From Neobacillus mesonae (GTDB lineage: Bacteria > Bacillota > Bacilli > Bacillales > Cytobacillaceae), in assembly GCF_001636315.1 (NCBI RefSeq), contig NZ_KV440949.1, positions 2,913,473 through 2,965,972 of the forward strand: a stretch of 52,500 nucleotides of DNA. The letters are read 5' to 3'. The position numbers and the translations under genes are program-made. The number at the start of each line of letters is the position of its first letter. Position 1 is the first letter of the stretch. Shown piece after piece: positions 1-6,220 of this stretch. The notes beneath the pieces are model-generated. The model had not been told where the DNA came from. It saw only the letters and a program-made list of their open reading frames with translations, and did not search any database.

Positions 1-1
1 A

Positions 2-154
2 ACAAATTCACAACGCTTAAACCAGGAAGTACGCAGAAGGGAAAAAGTAATTCGTATCTTTCCAAATACCCAATCTGCCTTTCGATTGGTAGGTGCCGTT
101 CTAATGCAATATCAAGAGGCCTACTCCATGAGGAAGACATTAATTAATAACTAA
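2..154 (+). CDS. IS256-family transposase, C-terminal end (cut by window edge)
   Basis: The frame is open from the first bases and ends at TAA 152-154. The 50 visible residues include LNQEVRRREKVIRIFPN followed by AFRLVGAVLM, which is the usual C-terminal signature of IS256/MULE-type transposases. The DDE catalytic residues lie upstream, outside the window, so it cannot be judged whether the gene is intact. The protein would cut and paste its own insertion sequence. A very strong hairpin and a likely terminal repeat follow within 220 bp, which fits the right end of an IS element. The family call is confident; the state of the gene is unknown. Confidence 0.85.
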   Translation, partial: TNSQRLNQEVRRREKVIRIFPNTQSAFRLVGAVLMQYQEAYSMRKTLINN

Positions 155-196
155 TTTTGCTTTATTTTTCGACTCCACTTCCATCATGGGATGATC

Positions 197-254
197 ACAT
201 ATCCGGGAAGGGCTGTCAAAGTGAAAAGCCTTTGACAGCCCTTCCCGGATATGT
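197..254 (+). terminator. 25-bp perfect hairpin behind the transposase
   Basis: Arms 197-221 and 230-254 are perfectly complementary (core CCGGGAAGGGCTGTCAAAG) around an 8-base loop. There is no long T run, so it could stop transcription, protect the mRNA end, or be a structural part of the IS end. Confidence 0.6.
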
Positions 255-368
255 AGAAGAAAAACCATGGAAGTTTCGTCAAAAAAAATGAAAGGGTATG
301 GATAGAGAATATAAAGGAAATAAGTTGAAAATAATTGCCTTTGATTTTACACAAAAATCAGGACTTGA

Positions 369-509
369 CTCCGAAAATCGTGGAGAGCGGCTATTTTGGT
401 CAATGGGTGTGGGGTGCATTGCCCGAAAACAGGAAAGAGCGGTCATTATGGTCAATGGAGTAGGGTTTCATTGACCACAAAAGGAGGAAAGCAGCTATTT
501 TGGTCAATG
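369..509 (+). repeat. 52-bp hairpin-repeat array A (TGGTCAATG type)
   Basis: TGGTCAATG occurs at 397, 449 and 501, exactly 52 bp apart. At 449-477 it pairs with CATTGACCA across an 11-base loop. The first copy pairs less well, with CATTGCCC. After the right stem comes CACAAAA and a purine-rich spacer (GGAGGAAAGCAGC). The array ends with an unpaired left stem at 501-509, like the other arrays in this window. Its first right stem seems to be replaced by the IS end at about 371. Confidence 0.8.
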
Positions 510-599
510 TATCAAGGCTATCATTAGATCATTACTTGAGAAATGGCTGTAAAAAATAGTAGTATGGGAATAAATATTAGTGAGAGGCAGGAATCGCCA

Positions 600-1079
600 A
601 TGATAGCCGTAATTGAAAAAGCAAATAAGGGTTACACCGCCCGTTTTGACCGTCACCTCAAACATCCCGTCGAAGAGGTATGGTCCTGGCTGACGGAAAA
701 CGAAAAGCTTGCTAAATGGTTTAACGAACTGCGAGTGTGTGAGCTGCAAGAAGGCGGGCATATGACGTTCGATATGCAGAATGGCACATTAGAAGAACTA
801 CCAATTTACGAATTCAAAATGTATTCGGTACTTGAATTCTCTTGGTGGGCTGATACGGTACGATTTGAGTTGGCTCCTGAAAAAGAAGGCTGCAAGTTGA
901 CAATGATTGAAAAGCTTGCGGAAATTACTGACCATACCCCCAAAGACCTTGCCGGCTGGCATGTATGCCTTGATGTAATAGAGGCATTAATGGACGGCAG
1001 GACCATCGAGAGAATGGAAGAATGGAAAAAGTGGTATGAAAAATATAAAGAAGCAGTTGGGGAAGCTGTTCAAAAATAA
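600..1079 (+). CDS. SRPBCC (AHSA1-like) family protein
   Basis: This 159-residue protein has the pattern of START/AHSA1-type lipid- or ligand-binding proteins: RFDRHLKHPVEEVWSWLTENEKLAKWF near the N-terminus and a C-terminal helix with GWHVCLDVIEALMDG. The family has a helix-grip fold with a hydrophobic pocket; the ligand here is unknown. ATG 600 is preferred because GAGAGG (582-587) precedes it; an ATG at 543 would add 19 residues unlike the family. It lies alone between a 52-bp repeat array and a CAAACGTTTG array. No signal peptide or membrane segment is seen. Confidence 0.75.
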   Translation: MIAVIEKANKGYTARFDRHLKHPVEEVWSWLTENEKLAKWFNELRVCELQEGGHMTFDMQNGTLEELPIYEFKMYSVLEFSWWADTVRFELAPEKEGCKLTMIEKLAEITDHTPKDLAGWHVCLDVIEALMDGRTIERMEEWKKWYEKYKEAVGEAVQK

Positions 1080-1106
1080 ACTGGGTATCGCCCCCCTGAC
1101 TTGTTC

Positions 1107-1226
1107 AACCAAACGTTTGTTTAAAAGAGTTGAACTGCTAATTAAACGTTTGTTTGAAAAATTCGAGTTGCTAATCAAACGTTCGTTTAAAATGCAGACC
1201 TGCTAACCAAACGTTTGATTGAAATC
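1107..1226 (+). repeat. Tandem CAAACGTTTG palindrome array, period 33 bp
   Basis: Four units carry AAACGTTT or AAACGTTC at 1111, 1144, 1177 and 1209, a spacing of 33, 33 and 32 bp. Each unit runs AANCAAACGTTTGTTT, an A-rich stretch, then a segment ending in CTGCT. Related sequence is found at 5093 and 16340-16540. Possible roles are a cluster of operators for a dimeric regulator, or a dispersed repeat. Confidence 0.75.
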
Positions 1227-1299
1227 AAAAGCTGTTATCCTTTCATTAATCAGACACCACTTATATAATAGAATCACACCGAACGGAAGGAGATTCTTC

Positions 1300-1686
1300 A
1301 TGCGGTATTTATTTCTATTAATTGTCGCCATTCCTGCAGCGGAAATCGCGGTATTACTTTTATCAGGGAAAACCATTGGCGTTTGGCCAACATTGCTGAT
1401 TATTTTAGCAACTGGAGTTTTAGGGGCTTATTTGGCAAAACGAGAAGGACTCCAAACGATTCGCAGGGCGCAGGAGCAGCTTCGGCATGGACAAATTCCC
1501 GGCAGTGCAGTTTTAGATGGAATCTGCATCCTAGTTGGCGGAGTTTTGCTGTTAACACCAGGTTTCATTACGGATATCACCGGGTTTTTAATGCTTTTCC
1601 CGCCGACTAGAAAGGTATTTAAATTATTTATGCTCAATTCAATCAGAAAGCGAATTGAGAGAGGAAATATAAAAATTATTAAGTGA
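1300..1686 (+). CDS. fxsA: FxsA family membrane protein
   Basis: The 128-residue product begins MRYLFLLIVAIPAAEIAVLL and has three to four hydrophobic segments. The FxsA hallmarks are present: GVLGAYLAKREGLQTI after the second segment, and GGVLLLTPGFITDITGFLML. In E. coli, FxsA (suppressor of F exclusion) affects exclusion of phage T7; its biochemical role in bacilli (YtzA) is not known. ATG 1300 is chosen because GGAAGGAG (1285-1292) precedes it at good spacing. A terminator follows directly, so it appears monocistronic. Confidence 0.85.
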   Translation: MRYLFLLIVAIPAAEIAVLLLSGKTIGVWPTLLIILATGVLGAYLAKREGLQTIRRAQEQLRHGQIPGSAVLDGICILVGGVLLLTPGFITDITGFLMLFPPTRKVFKLFMLNSIRKRIERGNIKIIK

Positions 1687-1689
1687 GCG

Positions 1690-1727
1690 ATACCAATTTT
1701 CTTCACAGAAAGTTGGTATTTTTTTTA
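1690..1727 (+). terminator. Rho-independent terminator of fxsA
   Basis: ATACCAATTTTCT (1690-1702) pairs with AGAAAGTTGGTAT (1707-1719), with one G-T pair, and is followed by a T run. Confidence 0.85.
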
Positions 1728-1810
1728 TAAAGTAAAGGGAATTTTAGTAAATTTCAAGAATATATAAATATGGGCAATATTGCTCAACTCTTGAGAGGAG
1801 GATTACATAT

Positions 1811-2362
1811 ATGTCAAAAAAGGTACTAATCATTGCTGGGGATGCAGTTGAGGCGTTGGAGATTTATTATCCGTATTTTCGCTGTCTTGAGGAAGGGTAT
1901 GATGTGAAAATTGCTGCTCCATCGAAAAAGAAGCTGCAAACGGTCGTTCATGACTTTATCGGCTGGGATACGTATACCGAAAGTAAAGGCTATTTAATCG
2001 ATTCTCAATTGGCTTTTGAAGAGGTTAATCCGGAAGAATATGACGGCTTAATTATTCCTGGTGGAAGAGCGCCGGAATATATTCGTTTAAACGAAAATGT
2101 CCCAAGAATTGTTGCTCATTTCTTTGAAGCGAATAAACCGGTTGGTGCGATTTGTCATGCCAGCCTTGTATTAACAACGGTCCGCCAATATTTAGAGGGC
2201 CGTGAGCTGACTGCTTATATCGCTTGCAAGCCGGATGTTGAAGCATGTGGCGCAACCTATATTGAAAACACACTGCATGTGGAAGGTAATCTTGTTTCCG
2301 GACATGCATGGCCGGATCTTCCAGGATTTATGAAGGAGTTTATTAACCAGCTAAATAAATAG
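1811..2362 (+). CDS. DJ-1/PfpI family protein
   Basis: The 183-residue cytoplasmic protein has the class I glutamine amidotransferase-like fold of DJ-1/PfpI. It shows VLIIAGD at the N-terminus, DGLIIPGGRAPEYIR at 79-93 and the nucleophile elbow GAICHAS with Cys115 followed by His116. Family members act as proteases, glyoxalase/deglycase-type stress proteins or chaperones; which activity applies cannot be read from the sequence. GAGAGGAGG about 10 bases before ATG 1811 supports the start. The gene has its own terminator and stands alone. Confidence 0.85.
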   Translation: MSKKVLIIAGDAVEALEIYYPYFRCLEEGYDVKIAAPSKKKLQTVVHDFIGWDTYTESKGYLIDSQLAFEEVNPEEYDGLIIPGGRAPEYIRLNENVPRIVAHFFEANKPVGAICHASLVLTTVRQYLEGRELTAYIACKPDVEACGATYIENTLHVEGNLVSGHAWPDLPGFMKEFINQLNK

Positions 2363-2371
2363 AGTCATAGG

Positions 2372-2410
2372 AAAACACATTGTGATTCAAATCACAGTGT
2401 GTTTTTTATT
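2372..2410 (+). terminator. Terminator after the DJ-1/PfpI gene
   Basis: AAAACACATTGTGAT pairs with ATCACAGTGTGTTTT around a short loop, followed by T-rich sequence. Confidence 0.85.
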
Positions 2411-2477
2411 TTTAAAAGGGATAGGAATTATATGGTAAAATATAATTAAATTATTTCATAGCTTGGGGGTTTTTTTG

Positions 2478-2684
2478 ATGGATCATACATCAAAAGCAAC
2501 AGAGTGTCCTAAATGTGGTGGACGAGAATTGGGGATAGGGAAGCATTCTGGATATGCTGTCATGTACCCGGATAATAAGATGAGCATGGGTTCGAATGTT
2601 GAATACATTCTTTGCACAGACTGTGGATTTATTATTGAGAGCTACGTCAAAAAGCCAGGTAAATTCAAAGGGGCACTTTATTAA
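2478..2684 (+). CDS. Small zinc-ribbon protein
   Basis: This 68-residue protein carries two Cys pairs, CPKCG at 10-14 and CTDCG at 46-50, which should bind one zinc ion as a ribbon. Similar short proteins in bacilli are often labelled TFIIIB- or transcription-factor-like, without proven function. ATG 2478 follows TTGGGGG at a spacing of 8; the in-frame TTG at 2463 overlaps that ribosome binding site and is unlikely. No membrane segment is seen. Function unknown. Confidence 0.7.
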   Translation: MDHTSKATECPKCGGRELGIGKHSGYAVMYPDNKMSMGSNVEYILCTDCGFIIESYVKKPGKFKGALY

Positions 2685-2701
2685 AAGGCCTGGTTTTTTA
2701 T

Positions 2702-2714
2702 GGTGCCTGACACC
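2702..2714. repeat. Dispersed GGTGCCTGACACC element, single copy
   Basis: The 13-base near-palindrome matches the core of the larger elements at 6157, 17299, 18482 and 22521. It sits between the zinc-ribbon gene and the next gene. Confidence 0.6.
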
Positions 2715-2801
2715 AATCTTCCACTTCCCTCTTTTTTAATAATTATATTTCCGCCGCATACATTTAGAGTAATAAGATTATGAACTGCAGGGGGAGCTAT
2801 A

Positions 2802-3986
2802 GTGGATATTGTTGCAAGAAGCGGGGATTCGATTGCGTATTATAGTCAATTGTTTCAAATTCATCAGCAGCTTATTATAGATTCCAATCCGGGGATACAG
2901 CCGGAGCAGCTATCGATTGGACAAACCGTGAAAATTCCGGGGTTCGAGTTTCGAGGGTATTTGCTTAAGGAAAATGACTCGTTCTGGTCCATTGCTGAAA
3001 AAATGGATTTTAAACTGGATGCGTTATTGGCAGCCAATTCGGATATGAACCCCAATTTGCTGCAGCCAGGGCAGATGATCAAAGTACCGCAGCAAATTAC
3101 TCGCAGAGTGGTTTATGGAAAGCAGAATTACGATTACAACGTTCTAAAAAGAGATATTCGAAGATTGCAGATGATATATCCATTTATGAAGACGAGTGCT
3201 ATCGGAAAAACTGTTCTAGAGAACGATATTCCAGAAATTACAGTAGGAAGCGGTCTGAAAAAGGTTCACTATAATGGTTCGTTTCATGCTAATGAGTGGA
3301 TTACCACCGCTGTTTTGATGACCTGTTTGAATGATTATCTTTTGGCGCTTACGAATCAGACTCTAATGCGGGGCATAAAAACTTTTCCATTATACAAAGA
3401 AACATTCTTATCCATAGTGCCAATGGTGAATCCGGACGGGGTTAATCTTGTTTTGAATGGCCCGCCGGAAGCATGGGAAAGTAGACTGGTGGAAATGAAT
3501 AATGGCAGTCAGGATTTTTCAGGATGGAAGGCCAATATTAGGGGAGTCGATTTGAATGATCAATTTCCGGCAAAGTGGGAAGAAGAGGGGGAGGGTCACC
3601 CGAAGCAGCCGGGCCCAAGGGATTATGGCGGTGAAAAGCCTCTGACGGAGCCAGAAGCTATTGCGATGGCAGATCTTGCAAAAAGTCGTGATTTCTCTAG
3701 GGTGCTGGCATTTCATACTCAAGGTGAAGAGATTTATTGGGGCTTTGATAATCTTGAACCACCTCAATCAGAAATCATGGTGAATGAATTTTTCCGGGTA
3801 AGCGGCTACGAGCCGGTAAAGAATATCGAAAGCTATGCAGGTTATAAGGACTGGTTTATCCAAGAATGGCGCCGGCCTGGTTTTACTATTGAACTCGGCA
3901 GTGGAACCAACCCGCTACCGATTGAACAATTTGATAAGATTTACGACGATACAATGGGAATTTTTTTAGCGGGTCTTTACATGTAG
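2802..3986 (+). CDS. Gamma-D-glutamyl-L-diamino acid endopeptidase, two LysM and M14 domains
   Basis: Residues 1-47 and 52-96 are two LysM peptidoglycan-binding modules (LSIGQTVKIPG and LQPGQMIKVPQ). From about 105 onward is an M14 zinc carboxypeptidase domain, with zinc ligands His162 and Glu165 in FHANEW, NPDG, a third His at 305 in FHTQGEE and the catalytic Glu364 in FTIELGSG. This layout matches B. subtilis YqgT/endopeptidase I, which cleaves peptidoglycan stem peptides. No signal peptide is seen, so it probably acts inside the cell or the mother cell. The start is GTG 2802 behind GGGGGA. The catalytic set appears complete. Confidence 0.85.
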   Translation: MDIVARSGDSIAYYSQLFQIHQQLIIDSNPGIQPEQLSIGQTVKIPGFEFRGYLLKENDSFWSIAEKMDFKLDALLAANSDMNPNLLQPGQMIKVPQQITRRVVYGKQNYDYNVLKRDIRRLQMIYPFMKTSAIGKTVLENDIPEITVGSGLKKVHYNGSFHANEWITTAVLMTCLNDYLLALTNQTLMRGIKTFPLYKETFLSIVPMVNPDGVNLVLNGPPEAWESRLVEMNNGSQDFSGWKANIRGVDLNDQFPAKWEEEGEGHPKQPGPRDYGGEKPLTEPEAIAMADLAKSRDFSRVLAFHTQGEEIYWGFDNLEPPQSEIMVNEFFRVSGYEPVKNIESYAGYKDWFIQEWRRPGFTIELGSGTNPLPIEQFDKIYDDTMGIFLAGLYM

Positions 3987-4003
3987 TTTTTTTGAAAAAA
4001 CCA

Positions 4004-4040
4004 TTGACAAATATTTAATTATATGCTATAATTAAATATT
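4004..4040 (+). promoter_or_regulatory. Consensus sigma-A promoter overlapped by a perfect palindrome
   Basis: TTGACA (4004-4009), a 17-base spacer and TATAAT (4027-4032) make a textbook promoter. A perfect inverted repeat with 14-base arms, AATATTTAATTATA at 4010-4023 and its complement at 4027-4040, lies over the spacer and -10 box. This placement suits a repressor operator. The regulator is not identifiable here. Confidence 0.75.
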
Positions 4041-4072
4041 AATTGACACAATGTAAATTCCGTCTTATTATA

Positions 4073-4106
4073 GACTCCTGGCTGCATTTAGCTAGGAGTC
4101 TTTCTG
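4073..4106 (+). promoter_or_regulatory. Leader hairpin before the methyltransferase gene
   Basis: GACTCCTGGCT (4073-4083) pairs with AGCTAGGAGTC (4090-4100), followed by TTTCTGTTT. It lies downstream of the promoter and upstream of the gene, so it could attenuate transcription or stabilise the leader RNA. Confidence 0.55.
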
Positions 4107-4123
4107 TTTAAGGGGGAATTTTT

Positions 4124-5041
4124 TTGAATCAAAATAAGGGTAGTTTAACCGCGTTAGTAAGCTGTTTTGCCAGAGGTTATCATGCGTCGAAAAGCCAAAA
4201 CCCTATTTTTCAAGATTGTATAGCAAACTCTCTTTTGCATGAGGAAGAAAAACATTTGATTGGGTCAAATTGGGCCAATGCGATTCATTTTTTTGACATG
4301 GAAAAAGGTGAGACGTTAAAGAGTTTTGATGAAAAATTAGAGTGGGTGATGAATACCCAGACGATTCCACAGCTGGTCAGCCGGTCCAGGTATGCCGAGA
4401 ATGGCCTGATATCAGCAATCAAGAGAGGCTACCGGCAGTATGTCATATTAGGTGCAGGGTTTGATACGTTTGCTTGGCGGCAGGAAAACCTTCCGGATGA
4501 TTTTACTATTTATGAGGTCGATCACCCCACGACTCAGGAGTTTAAACGAAACCGTCTTGAGGAAATGGGGCTGGACATCCCTGAAAATATAAAATTTGTT
4601 CCGGTAGATTTTACATCAGATTCTCTTTTGGATGAGTTAAAAAAGGCTGGCTATAATCGGCAACAGTATAGCTATTTTAGTCTGCTTGGTGTCGTAATGT
4701 ATTTAGAGAAACAAGATTTCTTTAAGCTTTTATCCAGTGTATCGGATTTAGCGGTAAACGGAAGTTCCTTTGTATTTGATTACCTTGATGAAGCGGCTTT
4801 TGATGAGAAAACGGCTGCCAAGAAAATGACCCAGATGAGGCAAATAACAGCCAGCACAGGAGAGACGATCTTGACCGGCTTTGATCCGTTTGAAATGGAC
4901 AGAGAACTCCAGGATTGCAACATGCTGTTGTATGAAAATCTTTCCCCGGCTAATATTGAAGAAATGTATTTTTCCGGCAGAACAGATGGATTACATGCTT
5001 TTGATCATTTTCATTTTGCGCACTTAGTGGTTCATAAATAA
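4124..5041 (+). CDS. Class I SAM-dependent methyltransferase, leucine carboxyl methyltransferase type (YktD-like)
   Basis: The 305-residue protein has the glycine motif YVILGAGFDTFAWR at about 108-121 and an acidic end of strand 2 (YEVDHPTTQEFK), both typical of the LCMT/Ppm1 group. Members include B. subtilis YktD (304 aa), listed as a possible polyketide O-methyltransferase; no substrate is proven. The start is TTG 4124 behind AGGGGG at 4111-4116. The palindrome over its promoter and the leader hairpin suggest tight control. No biosynthetic neighbours are present, so the substrate stays unknown. Confidence 0.8.
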   Translation: MNQNKGSLTALVSCFARGYHASKSQNPIFQDCIANSLLHEEEKHLIGSNWANAIHFFDMEKGETLKSFDEKLEWVMNTQTIPQLVSRSRYAENGLISAIKRGYRQYVILGAGFDTFAWRQENLPDDFTIYEVDHPTTQEFKRNRLEEMGLDIPENIKFVPVDFTSDSLLDELKKAGYNRQQYSYFSLLGVVMYLEKQDFFKLLSSVSDLAVNGSSFVFDYLDEAAFDEKTAAKKMTQMRQITASTGETILTGFDPFEMDRELQDCNMLLYENLSPANIEEMYFSGRTDGLHAFDHFHFAHLVVHK

Positions 5042-5052
5042 TATTCTGTACG

Positions 5053-5088
5053 AAACATCGTTCTGAGTATTGGAACGATGTTTTTTTT
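5053..5088 (+). terminator. Terminator after the methyltransferase gene
   Basis: AAACATCGTTC pairs with GAACGATGTTT around a 9-base loop, followed by a T run. Confidence 0.9.
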
Positions 5089-5092
5089 AAAT

Positions 5093-5106
5093 CAAACGTT
5101 CGCTTG
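5093..5106. repeat. Single CAAACGTTCGCTTG element
   Basis: One degenerate copy of the CAAACGTTTG palindrome, with TTGAAAT-type flank as in the arrays at 1107 and 16340. Confidence 0.45.
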
Positions 5107-5173
5107 AAATTAATACCAGATGAAATGGTAAAATGAGATGGGTTCAAAAACTATATTTTTCCTGGAGATTAGT

Positions 5174-5740
5174 ATGGAAATTTCACTGATTAGGCATGGC
5201 AAATCCAAGCATGTTGATAACAACCTAATGAATTGCATGGAATTTCAAGGCTGGGTTGAAAAGTATGACAGAAGCGGAGTGTTTGAAGAAAAGGCTTACC
5301 CCTCCTTAGCGCTTGAAAAAATGGCAGCGGCAAATCTTGTGATTACAAGTGATTTGAAAAGGACAATAGAGTCCGCAAGTTTGTTAAACCCGCATATTAA
5401 AGCCATTGTGGACAAATTATACAGGGAAGTCGAATTACCAGTGCTGCCCAGAATAGCAGGGGTCAAATTAAGTCCAGCAAGCTGGGCAGTTATGTTAAGA
5501 TGTCTTTGGTTCATGGGCTATTCACGGCAATGCGAATCTATTGCCCGCGCCAAACAAAGGGCAAAATTAGCAGCTGAACAATTGGTGAAGCAGGCAGAGG
5601 ATCATCATTCAGTTGTTTTAGTTGGTCATGGATTTTTTAATAGATTCATAGCGAAGGAACTAAAGAAAATGGGCTGGGAAGGCAAGCGGAAATCAAGTGC
5701 CAAACACTGGCATTGCACGACATATTCACTAACAATTTAA
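5174..5740 (+). CDS. Histidine phosphatase superfamily protein
   Basis: The 188-residue protein starts MEISLIRHGKSKH. The RHG motif supplies the catalytic phospho-accepting histidine. A second histidine comes late in VVLVGHGFFNRFI, as in phosphoglycerate mutase-like phosphatases. VITSDLKRTIESA is the conserved arginine region. Substrate unknown. ATG 5174 follows CTGGAG at a spacing of about 7; an upstream ATG at 5138 would add 12 unrelated residues. The next gene starts 33 bases downstream and is likely co-transcribed. Confidence 0.8.
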   Translation: MEISLIRHGKSKHVDNNLMNCMEFQGWVEKYDRSGVFEEKAYPSLALEKMAAANLVITSDLKRTIESASLLNPHIKAIVDKLYREVELPVLPRIAGVKLSPASWAVMLRCLWFMGYSRQCESIARAKQRAKLAAEQLVKQAEDHHSVVLVGHGFFNRFIAKELKKMGWEGKRKSSAKHWHCTTYSLTI

Positions 5741-5773
5741 TAGGTGAAAATATTATAAAAAAGAGGTACAAGT

Positions 5774-6136
5774 ATGTTTGGAAATATTTTATGGACGATT
5801 TATTTAGGGATATTAGGAACTATTGCGATCGGCTATTTACTTAAAGGGAAATATAAAACGTTTCTAGCAAAAGTTGATTTTGTCGTTTCGATTATTACAT
5901 GGATTGGCTTGTTTGGTTATGTAACCAATACGCAAATTCTAAACCCGCTTGTTTGGAAATTTGTATTTTTTGGAGGATTATTGTGGGATGTTATTTTTGG
6001 TATGTTTTTCAACCATCATTACGATGATGAATCGATCGATGAGATCCCTCCAAATGTAAGATTCATTATTGTAGCGGTGTCATTAGTAATCCTTGTTGGA
6101 CCGCTCTATTATGGTTTATTTAAATATGCGTTCTAA
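5774..6136 (+). CDS. Small membrane protein of unknown function
   Basis: The 120 residues contain about four hydrophobic stretches (near 3-21, 35-50, 62-80 and 94-115), with an acidic-His loop FNHHYDDESIDEIPP between the third and fourth. I do not recognise the family. AAGAGG precedes ATG 5774. It closely follows the phosphatase gene and is followed by a repeat element and a strong terminator, so the two genes probably form one unit. Confidence 0.65.
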   Translation: MFGNILWTIYLGILGTIAIGYLLKGKYKTFLAKVDFVVSIITWIGLFGYVTNTQILNPLVWKFVFFGGLLWDVIFGMFFNHHYDDESIDEIPPNVRFIIVAVSLVILVGPLYYGLFKYAF

Positions 6137-6156
6137 AGCGTACTAGTTACCCAAAA

Positions 6157-6176
6157 TTCACATGGTGTCAGGCACC
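6157..6176. repeat. Dispersed TTCACATGGTGTCAGGCACC element, half copy
   Basis: This 20-base unit is one arm of the hairpin elements at 17299 and 18482. Here it lies alone between two convergent genes, just before the shared terminator. Confidence 0.7.
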
Positions 6177-6182
6177 AGCATA

Positions 6183-6219
6183 AAAAAACCGAACGGTGTC
6201 AAATACCGTTCGGTTTTTC
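6183..6219. terminator. Bidirectional terminator
   Basis: AAAACCGAACGG pairs with CCGTTCGGTTTT. There is an A run on the left and a T run on the right, so it can serve both convergent genes. Confidence 0.9.
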
Positions 6220-6220
6220 C

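Larger units (their letters stand above)
1..371 (+). mobile_element. Right part of an IS256-family insertion sequence
   Basis: The transposase tail is followed by a 25-bp hairpin and then, at 343-371, by a stretch reading GATTTTACACAAAAATCA and GGACTTGACTC. This resembles the terminal repeats I know from IS256 elements. The left end is outside the window, so the inverted repeat cannot be confirmed. Immediately after 371 the sequence resumes in phase with the 52-bp array at 369-509, so the element seems to be inserted in that array. Confidence 0.5.

Noticed and set aside
504..761. Minus-strand frame overlapping the array A end and the SRPBCC gene
   Set aside because: It overlaps the start of a better supported gene and has no recognisable features.
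3987..4123. Riboswitch before the methyltransferase gene
   Set aside because: Only one simple hairpin and a promoter palindrome are present. No conserved riboswitch core (SAM, T-box, purine) could be found.
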